Source of the DNA: Niveispirillum cyanobacteriorum
GTDB lineage: Bacteria > Pseudomonadota > Alphaproteobacteria > Azospirillales > Azospirillaceae
Assembly (NCBI RefSeq): GCF_002868735.1
Contig: NZ_CP025611.1
Location: forward strand, 924,501-988,500
Reading direction: 5' to 3'
DNA: 64,000 nucleotides
In this document: positions 17,749 to 26,393 of the stretch, in pieces
Layout of the letters: each line of letters opens with the position of its first letter
Position numbering within the stretch: the stretch's first letter is position 1
The notes under the pieces: generated by a model
What the model saw: only the letters and a program-made list of their open reading frames with translations
Database searches by the model: none
Told to the model about the DNA's origin: nothing
Program-made: the position numbers and the translations under genes

Positions 17749-18552
17749 GTGTCCGCGATGGATGATCTGCGCGTCACCATCCTGGGCTGCGGCGGGTCGG
17801 GCGGGGTGCCGCTAGTCGGCAATGTCTGGGGCAATGCCGACCCGGCAGAGCCCCGCAATCGCCGCCGCCGGCCCTCCATTCTGGTCCAGAACCGGGACAC
17901 GACCATCCTGGTCGATACCGGTCCGGACATGCGCGAACAGCTGAACGATGCCGGGGTGAAGCGGCTGGATGGGGTACTCTATACCCATTCCCATGCCGAT
18001 CACGCCCATGGCATTGACGACCTGCGGGCCGTGAACTGGCTACAACATGCGCCGGTACAGCTTCATGGTGACGCCAAGACCATGGACATCCTGACCCGCC
18101 GCTTCGATTACTGCTTCGCGGCGGCAGAGGTTAAGCCACCCTTTTTCCCGCGTCCTGTCCTGATACCAAATATCATCAATGGCCCTTTGACCATTGGTTC
18201 CATTGAGGTTTTGCCGTTCGTGCAGGATCATGGCTATTCGGAAAGCTTAGGGTTCCGTTTTGGCCCCATCGGCTATTCCACCGACGTCGTTCATCTGTCG
18301 GACGAAGCGTTCGATATCCTGGCCGGGGTCGATACCTGGATCGTTGATTGTGTGCGCATCGAACCGCCGCATCCGGTCCATGCCCATTGGGAGATCACGC
18401 GCGGCTGGATCGAACGGCTGCGCCCCCGTCGGGCTGTTCTGACCCACATGAACCAGAGCATGGATTACGCCAGCCTGCGCGCTATGCTGCCGCCGGGGGT
18501 TGAACCTGGCTACGATGGCATGGTGCTGATACCGGGCGGGCAGGGGGACTAG
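17749..18552 (+). CDS. PhnP-like MBL-fold metallo-hydrolase
   Basis: Metallo-beta-lactamase-fold phosphodiesterase-like enzyme. The N-terminal TILGCGGSGGVPLVG and the HSHADH metal-binding motif at about residue 83-88 are typical of the PhnP/RNase Z-like group; further ligands are in QDHGYSESLGF, YSTDV and LTHMN. A GTG start directly follows the tatD stop; an ATG three codons later is the alternative. The operon position after tatD is conserved, but the physiological substrate is unknown. Confidence 0.92.
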   Translation: MSAMDDLRVTILGCGGSGGVPLVGNVWGNADPAEPRNRRRRPSILVQNRDTTILVDTGPDMREQLNDAGVKRLDGVLYTHSHADHAHGIDDLRAVNWLQHAPVQLHGDAKTMDILTRRFDYCFAAAEVKPPFFPRPVLIPNIINGPLTIGSIEVLPFVQDHGYSESLGFRFGPIGYSTDVVHLSDEAFDILAGVDTWIVDCVRIEPPHPVHAHWEITRGWIERLRPRRAVLTHMNQSMDYASLRAMLPPGVEPGYDGMVLIPGGQGD

Positions 18553-18589
18553 ACATCCTTCCATAATTGATTGTTTTGAAAGGAAGAGA

Positions 18590-19636
18590 ATGGCCACGCT
18601 GCGCACCGCCCTTGTTGGCTTCGGTTATGCTGGCCAAACCTTTCATGCGCCCTTGATCGCGGCAACGGCGGGCCTGGAATTGGCCTGCATCGTTTCTTCA
18701 AATGCTGGCAAGGTGCGGCAATATTGGGGAGAAGATGTTGCTGTCACGCCAGACATCAACGTGGTGCTTGCCGATTCCGGTATCGATCTGGTGGTGATCG
18801 CCACACCCAACGATACCCATGCCGATCTGACACGGCGCGCGCTGCTGGCGGGCAAGCATGTGGTCGTGGATAAGCCCTTTACGGTTACGCTGGACGAGGC
18901 CCGGGCGCTGGCCGCCCTGGAACAGCAGACAGGCCGGGTTTTATCTATTTTCCATAATAGACGGTGGGACTCTGATTTCCTGACCCTGTCACGCTTGATC
19001 AAGGATGGGACCCTGGGCCGTGTGACACAGTTTGAAAGCCATTTCGATCGGTTCCGGCTGGTCCCACGCGACCGTTGGCGTGAACGGGCAGGCGTGGCTG
19101 GTGCTGGCCTCTGGTACGATTTGGGCCCGCATATCCTAGATCAGGCCTTGTGCCTGTTCGGCAGGCCAGTCGACTTATTAGCCGATATCGCTACACAACG
19201 GCCCGGTTGCGGTGCCGCTGACTATTTCCACGCCATCCTACGCTATGCTGACGGTCTGCGTGTGATCTTGCATGGATCGATGCTGACGGCAGACAATGGT
19301 TTGCGTTTTGCAGTGCATGGGGACAGCGGCAGCTTTGTGAAGCACGGCCTTGATAGCCAGGAGGACATGCTGAAGGCAGGTCTGGTGCCAGGCTGCGATA
19401 ACTGGGGCTGGGATCCGCGACCAGGTCAATTGACCCGCATTGGTGCTGATGGAACCATGACAGCCGCAGCCCATGTGGGCCTACCGGGTGATTATCGCTG
19501 CTATTATGCAGGGGTGGTAGACGCGATCAGAGGTCTGCAGCCAAACCCGGTCACAGTCCGTCAGGCCATAACGGTGATGGAGATGATTGAGGCCGGTGTG
19601 CAAAGCGCATTGACAGAACATATAGTAAAGCTTTGA
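18590..19636 (+). CDS. Gfo/Idh/MocA-family oxidoreductase
   Basis: NAD(P)-dependent oxidoreductase, probably acting on a sugar or cyclitol. The N-terminal Rossmann motif is ALVGFGYAG, and VVVDKPFTVT carries the conserved Lys-Pro of the family. The C-terminal domain has GLWYDLGPHILDQALCLFG with the catalytic-region Asp and His. The resemblance is to YdgJ-type members, but I cannot name the substrate. The length of 348 residues is typical. GAAAGGAAGAG precedes the ATG. It is separated from the MBL gene by 37 bases and could be the last gene of that run. Confidence 0.92.
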   Translation: MATLRTALVGFGYAGQTFHAPLIAATAGLELACIVSSNAGKVRQYWGEDVAVTPDINVVLADSGIDLVVIATPNDTHADLTRRALLAGKHVVVDKPFTVTLDEARALAALEQQTGRVLSIFHNRRWDSDFLTLSRLIKDGTLGRVTQFESHFDRFRLVPRDRWRERAGVAGAGLWYDLGPHILDQALCLFGRPVDLLADIATQRPGCGAADYFHAILRYADGLRVILHGSMLTADNGLRFAVHGDSGSFVKHGLDSQEDMLKAGLVPGCDNWGWDPRPGQLTRIGADGTMTAAAHVGLPGDYRCYYAGVVDAIRGLQPNPVTVRQAITVMEMIEAGVQSALTEHIVKL

Positions 19637-19724
19637 TGGGTTGTTAATTTCCATAATCATAATTATCACTTTAGGAACTGTAGGCGGGGTGGACTCTATC
19701 TTGAAGTACGACTCTTGTTAAAAA

Positions 19725-20648
19725 TCAATCACTTACTGCTGCCCCTTCACGCAGTGCGCTGACGACTTCCCGCCGGAACCAAGTGTGTGCCGGGTCGTCC
19801 TGAAAACGTTCATGCCAGACGACTCTGACATCGAAGCCCGGAAGTTCTACAGGCGGCGGCAGGATGGCCAGCGGTGCCAAGACGGCGATGCGCCGCGCCA
19901 GACCGGATGGCACGGTCAGGACCATGTCGGTCTGTGCCACAACCAACGGCGCGGCCATGAAATGTGGCAGGCGGACAGCGACCTGACGGGACAGGCCCCG
20001 TGTTGCCAAGGCCGTATCAACGGCGCCACCGCCGCGCCCTGTCACGGTGACCAGGATATGGGGCATATCGACAAACCGCTTCAGGGTCAGTCCCTCCGTC
20101 ACTACCGGATGGTCGGCCCGCACCAGACAGGAGAAGCTGGAATTATAGACCTTGGTTGCGTGAAAACCTGCCCGAATTTGAGGATGATAGCCAACCGACA
20201 GGTCAGCTTCCCCCGCCTCAACCGTGCCCAACGGATCCGTGCGGAAGCTGATGACCTCCAGTTCGACGCCGGGCGCTGTCCGCTGCAGGCGGTTGGCCAG
20301 GGTTGGCAGCAACTCCATGCATTGCACATCGGGGCACAGGACGCGAAATCGCCCCTGGTGCCGTGCGGGATCAAACCCCGGCGACATCAGCACGCCGCGC
20401 AGACCTGCCAAGGCCCGTTGCAGCGGTTCTTCCACCGCCATTGCGCGCGGCGTGGGTATCAGCCCATAGACCCCACGCACGAACAGCCGGTCATCGAACA
20501 GCGCCCGCAAACGACCCAACGCGCGGCTCATCGCCGGCTGCGACAGGCCAACCGCTTCCGCCGCCCTGGTCACGCTGCGTTCCCGCAACAGTGCTTCCAG
20601 CGCGGTCAGCAGATTAAGGTCAATGCCAGCTAAATTCACTTGGTGCAT
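19725..20648 (-). CDS. LysR-family transcriptional regulator
   Basis: LysR-type regulator. A winged HTH lies at about residues 8-65 (LLRERSVTRAAEAVGLSQPA and following), with an effector-binding domain after it to the C-terminus. The length of 307 residues is normal. It is divergent from the NmrA-like gene, sharing a short promoter region of about 100 bases with a 17-base palindrome. By the usual LysR logic it probably controls that gene and itself. Confidence 0.95.
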   Translation of the reverse strand: MHQVNLAGIDLNLLTALEALLRERSVTRAAEAVGLSQPAMSRALGRLRALFDDRLFVRGVYGLIPTPRAMAVEEPLQRALAGLRGVLMSPGFDPARHQGRFRVLCPDVQCMELLPTLANRLQRTAPGVELEVISFRTDPLGTVEAGEADLSVGYHPQIRAGFHATKVYNSSFSCLVRADHPVVTEGLTLKRFVDMPHILVTVTGRGGGAVDTALATRGLSRQVAVRLPHFMAAPLVVAQTDMVLTVPSGLARRIAVLAPLAILPPPVELPGFDVRVVWHERFQDDPAHTWFRREVVSALREGAAVSD

Positions 20649-20710
20649 ATTGATTATATTTCACATTCATTTTTTGTATGTAAAGCATTTTGTCATTCTC
20701 CCCCTTGACC

Positions 20711-20727
20711 GGGGCCGTAACGGCCCC
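20711..20727. promoter_or_regulatory. Perfect palindrome GGGGCCGT-A-ACGGCCCC
   Basis: Eight-base arms with a one-base centre, located between the divergent LysR and NmrA-like genes, 22 bases before the latter's ATG. It lacks a T-run, so an operator is a better reading than a terminator. The binding protein is not known; the adjacent LysR regulator is a candidate, although GC-rich palindromes are not the classic T-N11-A box. Confidence 0.5.
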
Positions 20728-20749
20728 TGATCTGAGAATGGAGAAGAGG

Positions 20750-21616
20750 ATGTCGTTGTTTGCTGTCGCCGGCGTTTCCGGCAATACCGGTGCAGCAGTT
20801 GCCGAAGCGCTGCTGTCCATTGGTCATGGCGTGCGGGTCATTGTACGCGATGCGGCCAAGGGCGCGTCGTGGGCCATGCGGGGGGCGGAGGTAGCGGTAG
20901 CGGACCTAACCGATGCACCCGCCCTGATCCAGGCCTTGCGCGGGGCTGATGGCGCCTTCGTGTTGAGCCCGTCCCGCTATGACATTCCCAATCCTATCGA
21001 GGCGGCGTCCGACCTTGGGCATGTGTTGGCAGCTGCCAGCAAGGCGGCCAAACTGCCGCTGACCGTGGTCCTGTCCTCTATCGCTGCCCAGCACACAGCT
21101 GGAACCGGTATGATTAAGACCAACAACCGGGTCGAGGCGGCATTCAAGGCGGCGGGTGCCAATGCCACATTTCTGCGTGCGCCCTATTTTCTGGAGAATC
21201 TGCTTCCGGTGCTGTCGGTGATCCAGGAGCAAGGGCTGTTGCCCAGCCTTATTGACCCGGACCAGCGTATGGACATGATCCCGGTCCGCGATATTGGCGC
21301 GTCGGTCGCTGACCTTTTAACCGGCATGGCTGCCCCTGCCCCAGTGGTCGAACTGCACAGCGTAAAGCCTGTCACCATGCGGGAGGTTGGGGCGGCCTTT
21401 GCCGATAGGCTGGGTAAGCCGGTACACGTGCTGGCCCTACCGGTCGCTGGATGGGCCGATGCGGTAGCGGAATGGGGTATGCATCCCGCAATACAGGCGG
21501 AGTTCGTCGAGATGTATAAGGCCATTGCCGACGGCATTGTCGATTGGGATGGGCATCAAGCCCTTTATGGCCGTACGACCCTGGCTGACTGGGCAGGCCT
21601 GATCCTCGACCGCTGA
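20750..21616 (+). CDS. NmrA-like NAD(P)-binding protein
   Basis: Atypical short-chain dehydrogenase of the NmrA/quinone-oxidoreductase-2 group. The dinucleotide-binding motif VAGVSGNTGAAVAEAL is at the very N-terminus. FLRAPYFLENLLPV and PVRDIGASVADLL are typical of NmrA-like redox sensors and NAD(P)H:quinone reductases. The length of 288 residues fits. GGAGAAGAGG precedes the ATG at 20750. It is divergent from a LysR gene, a layout often seen for redox- or electrophile-responsive enzymes. Confidence 0.88.
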   Translation: MSLFAVAGVSGNTGAAVAEALLSIGHGVRVIVRDAAKGASWAMRGAEVAVADLTDAPALIQALRGADGAFVLSPSRYDIPNPIEAASDLGHVLAAASKAAKLPLTVVLSSIAAQHTAGTGMIKTNNRVEAAFKAAGANATFLRAPYFLENLLPVLSVIQEQGLLPSLIDPDQRMDMIPVRDIGASVADLLTGMAAPAPVVELHSVKPVTMREVGAAFADRLGKPVHVLALPVAGWADAVAEWGMHPAIQAEFVEMYKAIADGIVDWDGHQALYGRTTLADWAGLILDR

Positions 21617-21624
21617 TAAAAATA

Positions 21625-21656
21625 GGGCCGGACGGTCACCCGTCCGGCCCAGTTTT
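21625..21656 (+). terminator. Bidirectional rho-independent terminator
   Basis: Perfect 11-base stem, GGGCCGGACGG / CCGTCCGGCCC, with loop TCAC, followed by AGTTTT; AAAAATA precedes it on the other side. It serves the converging NmrA-like and chemoreceptor genes. Confidence 0.9.
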
Positions 21657-21682
21657 CACCTGTTACCGGGAGCGTGAACCGG

Positions 21683-23650
21683 TCAGGCGGCGCGTGCTTC
21701 CGTAAGATAGCGTTCAACCTGCTGCGACAGTTTGCCAGCGCCGAGGCTCAATTCATCCGCGCTGCCTCGCACCTGTGCGGCGGCGGCCCCGGTCTCGCCG
21801 GTGGCCTGATTGACCCCGCTGATATGCTCTGTCACGTCACGGGTGCCGGCAGACGCCTGGGCGATGTTGCTGGCAATTTCGCGTGTGGCGGCCTGCTGCT
21901 GCTCCACGGCCGCAGAGATGGCCGCAGCGGTGGCGTGCAACTCGCGGATCATGGTCGTGACACCGCGCAGGGCACCACCAGCCCGACCAGACGCGGCCTG
22001 GATTTCCTCCACCTTCTGGCGGATACGGTCAGTGGCCTGCGCCGTCTGGGTTGCCAGCCCCTTCACCTCACCAGCCACCACGGCAAAGCCTTTGCCTGCG
22101 TCACCGGCCCGCGCGGCCTCAATCGTGGCGTTCAGGGCCAGGAGATTGGTCTGGCTGGCTATGGCCTTGATCAGTTCAACAACCTCGCCCACTTCCCGAG
22201 CGCTTTCAGTCAGTTGACGCATCAACTCGTCAGCCTGGGCAGCCTCCTTCACAGCCATGCTCGTCCGGCTGTTCGATGCCTCAGCCTGACGACCGATCTC
22301 CTGAATGGAAGCGGCAAGCTCTTCGGTGGCGCTGGCCACGGCGGCGACATTGGCACTGGCTTCCTCGGCAGCGGCGGCAACGGCCACCGACTGCCCGCTG
22401 GCATTGTTGGCAGTCATGCTGAGCGCATCGGCGGCGCGGGCCATCTCATCGGCAGCCTGGGCCACGAGATCAACCACGCCCTTCACATTCTTCTCGAAGT
22501 CATTGGTCAGGTTGACCTGCCGGGTCACCAGCGACCAGGTCAGCATAGGCGCGACATAACGGCCTTCACTGTCCAGTATCGCCGTCACCCGCAGATCCAT
22601 GACCTCCCCGCCCAGCTTGATCTTGGTCCGGTGCGGCAGGTTGGCTGGGTTGGACAACAGGCGGCGCTGATGTTCGGGATGTTTGTGCAGGATGTCGATC
22701 GACTTGCCCACCATCTCGTCTACCTTGCAAGGTAGGAGGTGCTCCACCGTCTTCAGCACCTCCGCGCTGCGCTTGTTCATGTAGTTGATGCGGAAATTGT
22801 CGGCAGGGTCACAGGTCATCACGCCTAGCGGGGCATCGGCAATCATCTGCGCCTGGGCAAAGGCCTTGGCAACGGTGCCGCGCAACGTGTCGAAGGCCTG
22901 CGCGATCCGCCCAATTTCATCGCCCCGCGCCCAATCCAACGCGCGGGTTACCTTGCCGCCGGCCAGTTCACCAATGGCGGCACTGACCCGGTTCAGCGGC
23001 GTCACGACCATCCGCGCCAGGGCGAAAGCACAAAGCAGTGCGACCAGGGCGGCGCCCGCAATGACCGACCACAGCATGGTCAGCATGCCATGCAACCCTT
23101 CGTCAGCGATCACCGTCCGGTCGGCCAACTGCGCCCGTTCTGTCTTTTCAATGGCATCCAGGGCCTTGCTCAACCGCGCCATGATCGGTGCGCTGACATG
23201 CTGGGCCACCATATCACGGGCGGCCTGCAGGCCGCCGGGCTGTCCAACCAGCGTGATCTCCCGATCCGCTACATTCGCCTGCCAGTCTGACGCAGCCGCA
23301 CCAACCTCCCGCAACTGCGCCTGGGTTGCCGCATCCTCGCCTGTCAGGCTCATGGCTTCATCCATGGCCTTGGTGAAGTTGGTGCGCGCCGTGGCTATGG
23401 GGGATAGGAATTCCTTATCGCCCGTAACCAGAAAGGCGCGTACCGCGCTTTGCTGCTGCTGGATCGACTGTTGAAGGACCGAGACCTGATCCAGTACTTG
23501 ATAGCTTTGGGTATTTAGGTCAACCGCTTCATGTGTCCGGTTCAAGAAGCTGGTGATCCCGACACCGGAAAAGGTGACCACCCCGATCACTATACCAAAG
23601 GCTAGTGACAGCTTGCCTGTAACCGAAAGGTTAGAAAGATAAGACCGCAT
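21683..23650 (-). CDS. Methyl-accepting chemotaxis protein with HAMP and PAS regions
   Basis: Transmembrane chemoreceptor. TM1 is at about residues 13-33, followed by a mostly helical periplasmic region resembling CHASE3 (about 40-185), TM2 at about 192-213, and HAMP at about 214-266. A PAS-like segment (about 275-385, with [17 protein letters not shown]) sits before the signalling domain (about 395-650). The signalling hairpin tip [20 protein letters not shown] is well conserved. There is no obvious CheR-docking pentapeptide at the C-terminus. No other che genes are nearby, so it is an orphan receptor. The PAS suggests an additional cytoplasmic cue such as redox or heme, which is inference. 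Confidence 0.95.
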   Translation of the reverse strand: MRSYLSNLSVTGKLSLAFGIVIGVVTFSGVGITSFLNRTHEAVDLNTQSYQVLDQVSVLQQSIQQQQSAVRAFLVTGDKEFLSPIATARTNFTKAMDEAMSLTGEDAATQAQLREVGAAASDWQANVADREITLVGQPGGLQAARDMVAQHVSAPIMARLSKALDAIEKTERAQLADRTVIADEGLHGMLTMLWSVIAGAALVALLCAFALARMVVTPLNRVSAAIGELAGGKVTRALDWARGDEIGRIAQAFDTLRGTVAKAFAQAQMIADAPLGVMTCDPADNFRINYMNKRSAEVLKTVEHLLPCKVDEMVGKSIDILHKHPEHQRRLLSNPANLPHRTKIKLGGEVMDLRVTAILDSEGRYVAPMLTWSLVTRQVNLTNDFEKNVKGVVDLVAQAADEMARAADALSMTANNASGQSVAVAAAAEEASANVAAVASATEELAASIQEIGRQAEASNSRTSMAVKEAAQADELMRQLTESAREVGEVVELIKAIASQTNLLALNATIEAARAGDAGKGFAVVAGEVKGLATQTAQATDRIRQKVEEIQAASGRAGGALRGVTTMIRELHATAAAISAAVEQQQAATREIASNIAQASAGTRDVTEHISGVNQATGETGAAAAQVRGSADELSLGAGKLSQQVERYLTEARAA

Positions 23651-23816
23651 GGCACGCTCCTGTTCTGGCGTGGCGATTTCTTCGCCTGCGCTTAACGTGC
23701 ACCTTGATTATTACCTGAACTTTAACCTCTGCTGTTGACATGGTTGAAATATTGGAAACTATCCATTTGCACAGAAGAATGTGTGTAGATAATTCAGCAA
23801 GCATATCAATCGGCAA

Positions 23817-23854
23817 AAAGAAACCCCGGCATCTTTCGATGCCGGGGTTTCTTT
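23817..23854 (-). terminator. Rho-independent terminator of gcrA
   Basis: Perfect 17-base stem reading AAAGAAACCCCGGCATC on the plus strand, with loop TTTC. On the minus strand it is followed by TTTTTGCC and lies 23 bases after the gcrA stop. Confidence 0.93.
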
Positions 23855-23876
23855 GTCACCGTTTAGTCGGGGGCTT

Positions 23877-24251
23877 TCAGGCCACGCCCAACTTGCGGTC
23901 ATCCTCGCGCTTGCGGGCCGGTTGATAGGCGATAGCCGCATGTTCAGCGCAATAGGGCAAACCGTTCAAGGAGGGCTTGCCGCAGAAATGGAAGTCAGGG
24001 GACTTCGGATCGCCAACCGGCCACTTGCACATCCGTTCCGTCAGGGAGAGGATCGTTGCACCCTTGGTCGGCTTTTTCTTGATGGGTGACGGCCGGCCAG
24101 ACAGGCCCAGACGGTGCGCCTTACCGATCACGGCATTGCGGGTGACATTCCCCAACAGCTCGGCGATCTCGCTGGCGCTCATGCCTTGACCCCAAAGCTG
24201 GCGCAGCTTCTCAACGCGCTCTTCGCTCCAGGTGCTTTCCGTCGCTTCCAC
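23877..24251 (-). CDS. gcrA: GcrA cell cycle regulator
   Basis: GcrA-family transcription regulator that, in Caulobacter, binds sigma-70 and activates cell-cycle genes at CcrM-methylated sites. The N-terminal DNA-binding region carries WSEERVEKLRQLWGQGMSAS and VTRNAVIGKAHRLGLSGRPS, both hallmark segments. The C-terminal part has CKWPVGDP and FCGKP...YCAEH, a conserved Cys/His cluster. At 124 residues it is shorter than Caulobacter GcrA because the linker is short. The start is GTG; no ATG fits. With popZ in the same window it points to Caulobacter-like polar cell-cycle control. Confidence 0.95.
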   Translation of the reverse strand: MEATESTWSEERVEKLRQLWGQGMSASEIAELLGNVTRNAVIGKAHRLGLSGRPSPIKKKPTKGATILSLTERMCKWPVGDPKSPDFHFCGKPSLNGLPYCAEHAAIAYQPARKREDDRKLGVA

Positions 24252-24463
24252 GCTCCAGGTCCCCTTGTGCTATGGCAATTACCGACACCGGAACAGATAG
24301 TTCACCACATTGACGGGTCTAGCCCCAGACCCTGCGGATCGCTGTCTTATCCATTATCCGGCCACTAAATATGGTGGCCTCTTGGATGTGAACCTACCAA
24401 ATTTGATTCGGCTTGGGTAGGGGGCGCGGTACGGATTCCTGTGGGTAACTCCGCTACCTATCC

Positions 24464-24493
24464 GAAGGGGGAAGAAGGACTATATCCCCCTTC
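24464..24493 (-). terminator. Possible terminator after isocitrate dehydrogenase
   Basis: Nine-base inverted repeat GAAGGGGGA / TCCCCCTTC with a 12-base loop, 20 bases beyond the stop codon. There is no clear T-run, so confidence is low. Confidence 0.4.
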
Positions 24494-24512
24494 CCCACCC
24501 CATCCTTTGCAC

Positions 24513-25964
24513 TTACTGCCCAGCAGCGGCGGAGAAGCCGTTGGCGCCGTCAAAGCTGTACAGGCTGGCCGTCTGCACCACGTCCAGGCCGGCATCGGCG
24601 AAACGGCCCAGCAGGCTGATGATAGCAGCCGGGCTGACGGGAGCCTTGCCATCCCCCAGCAGGCGCAGGCGCCAATGATCGGTGCAGAAGGTTTCCGGCG
24701 CCCCATCGGGCCAGACCTTCTGACCGCGATTGGAGATCATGGACAGCTTCAGATCGCCGCCGATCAAGCCCGCAACACGCGCTGCCATGTCGTCGCCATT
24801 GCCGCCCTTGTGGTCCAGGAACACATCGACGCCGATCAGCTTCTTCTCCTGACGCGCATAATCCTTCAGAGCGATACCGGCAAAGCTGGCCTTCTCCCCC
24901 ACCTGATAGGAGGCAGGGATCAGCTGGGTCGGGCGCTCACCCAGGCGGTCGATCAGGTTCTGCGCGAAATCGCGGGTGCCGACGCGGGCCTTGGACACGC
25001 CGCGCTTAAAGATATCGACGGTGTGGATGCCGTCTTCGATCATGCGCAGCCAGGCATTGTGGATCTTCTCCGCAGCCTCGGCTTGGCCGATATGGACCAG
25101 CATCATCACCGAAGCCAGGATCAGGCCCGACGGGTTGGCGATGTTCTTACCGGCGATGGTGGGGGCGGAGCCGTGGATGGCCTCGAACATGGCGCACTGG
25201 TCGCCGATATTAGAGGAGCCGGCCAGACCGACCGAACCCGTGATCTGGGCCGCGATGTCGGAAATGATGTCGCCATAGAGGTTCAGCGTGACGATCACGT
25301 CGAACTGCTCCGGCGTGTCGGCCAGCCGGGCAGCACCGATATCGACGATCATGCTTTCATGTTCGATGTCGGGATATTCGGCAGCGATCTCGTCGAAGAC
25401 ACGATGGAACAGGCCATCGCTGATCTTCATGATGTTGTCCTTCACGAAGGCCGTCACCTTGCGGCGATGGTTCGCGCGGGCATATTCGAAGGCGTAGCGG
25501 ATGATCTTTTCCGAACCGGGCCGGGTGATCAGCTTTACCGCCTGGGTCACTTCCTGCGTCTGGCGGTATTCGATACCGGCATACAGGTCTTCTTCATTCT
25601 CGCGCACGATGACCACGTCCATGGTCGGGTGCTTGGTCGAGACATAGGGATGATAGGAGACGCAGGGGCGGATATTGGCGTAAAGGCCAAGCGCACCACG
25701 GATCGTCACGTTCAGCGACTTGTACCCGCCCCCCTGCGGCGTGGTGATCGGGGCCTTCAGGAAGACCTTGGTGCGGCGCAGGCTATCCCAGGCGCTGGGC
25801 TCCATGCCGTTCATGATGCCGCGCTTATAAACGCTTTCGCCGATCTGGATTTCTTCGAAGGCCAGATTGGCGCCCGATGCCTGCAGGACTTCCAGCGTGG
25901 CGTCCATGATCTCCGGGCCGATGCCATCGCCGCGCGCAATGGTAATGGGGGTAGGTTCGGTCAT
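24513..25964 (-). CDS. icd: NADP-dependent isocitrate dehydrogenase (Thermus/Rickettsia-type)
   Basis: TCA-cycle enzyme converting isocitrate to 2-oxoglutarate. The N-terminal ITIARGDGIGPEIMDATL, the substrate-binding KSLNVTIRGALGLYANIRP, DVVIVRENEEDLYAGIEY and the nucleotide-binding HGSAPTIAGKNIANP are all present. At 483 residues it is longer than E. coli Icd because of a C-terminal extension of about 140 residues, as in Thermus thermophilus and Rickettsia enzymes. Coenzyme preference is inferred from that family. The ATG follows GGAACATCAC. Several copies of a recurring motif lie upstream at 26165-26330. Confidence 0.92.
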   Translation of the reverse strand: MTEPTPITIARGDGIGPEIMDATLEVLQASGANLAFEEIQIGESVYKRGIMNGMEPSAWDSLRRTKVFLKAPITTPQGGGYKSLNVTIRGALGLYANIRPCVSYHPYVSTKHPTMDVVIVRENEEDLYAGIEYRQTQEVTQAVKLITRPGSEKIIRYAFEYARANHRRKVTAFVKDNIMKISDGLFHRVFDEIAAEYPDIEHESMIVDIGAARLADTPEQFDVIVTLNLYGDIISDIAAQITGSVGLAGSSNIGDQCAMFEAIHGSAPTIAGKNIANPSGLILASVMMLVHIGQAEAAEKIHNAWLRMIEDGIHTVDIFKRGVSKARVGTRDFAQNLIDRLGERPTQLIPASYQVGEKASFAGIALKDYARQEKKLIGVDVFLDHKGGNGDDMAARVAGLIGGDLKLSMISNRGQKVWPDGAPETFCTDHWRLRLLGDGKAPVSPAAIISLLGRFADAGLDVVQTASLYSFDGANGFSAAAGQ

Positions 25965-26393
25965 GTGATGTTCCTTTTCGTCAATGCCCGTCCCCTTCAG
26001 CGGGGTTTGCCGGGCTTGGCGGAGGGGAAGTTAATCCCGTTACCGTTTGCGCACAATCGCACCGAAGGTCGGGGCGGCCCTGACCCCGTGACACAAGTCA
26101 TGGACGACAAAGAACTTTTGTGTCGAAACCACGCCTGTTCCCGATATTTAAGGCGAAGAACCGGCCCTGTGAAACATTGTGCACCATCCAATCGGCGCGT
26201 CCTTCACAGGATGTGCCGGTCGACCCTGTGAAACCCTGTGCAACATCCATGTCGGCGATGTTACGTGGCGTGTGCCCCACCGACAGACGCGAAACCCTAC
26301 GCAACATGGTTTCCCGGCATGTTTCACAGCGGATGCAGACAGGGTGAAGTGGCAATCATCCTAACAAAAAACCGATGCCGGAGGGAGAATTGA
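25965..26393. other. Intergenic region with repeated GTGAAAC...TGCAAC motifs
   Basis: About 430 bases without a credible gene, upstream of icd. It contains CCCTGTGAAACATTGTGCACC (26165), CCCTGTGAAACCCTGTGCAA (26224), GCGAAACCCTACGCAACATGG (26289) and ATGTTTCACAGCGGATGCAG (26319). The related copies elsewhere in the window are listed under findings. No RNA gene or terminator is seen. Confidence 0.6.

Noticed and set aside
24441-26231. Open frame of 596 codons on the plus strand
   Set aside because: Antisense to isocitrate dehydrogenase. Its composition is typical of a shadow frame.
26120-26364. Short overlapping frames on both strands upstream of icd
   Set aside because: They cover the recurring motif units and have no start context; the repeats explain the open frames.
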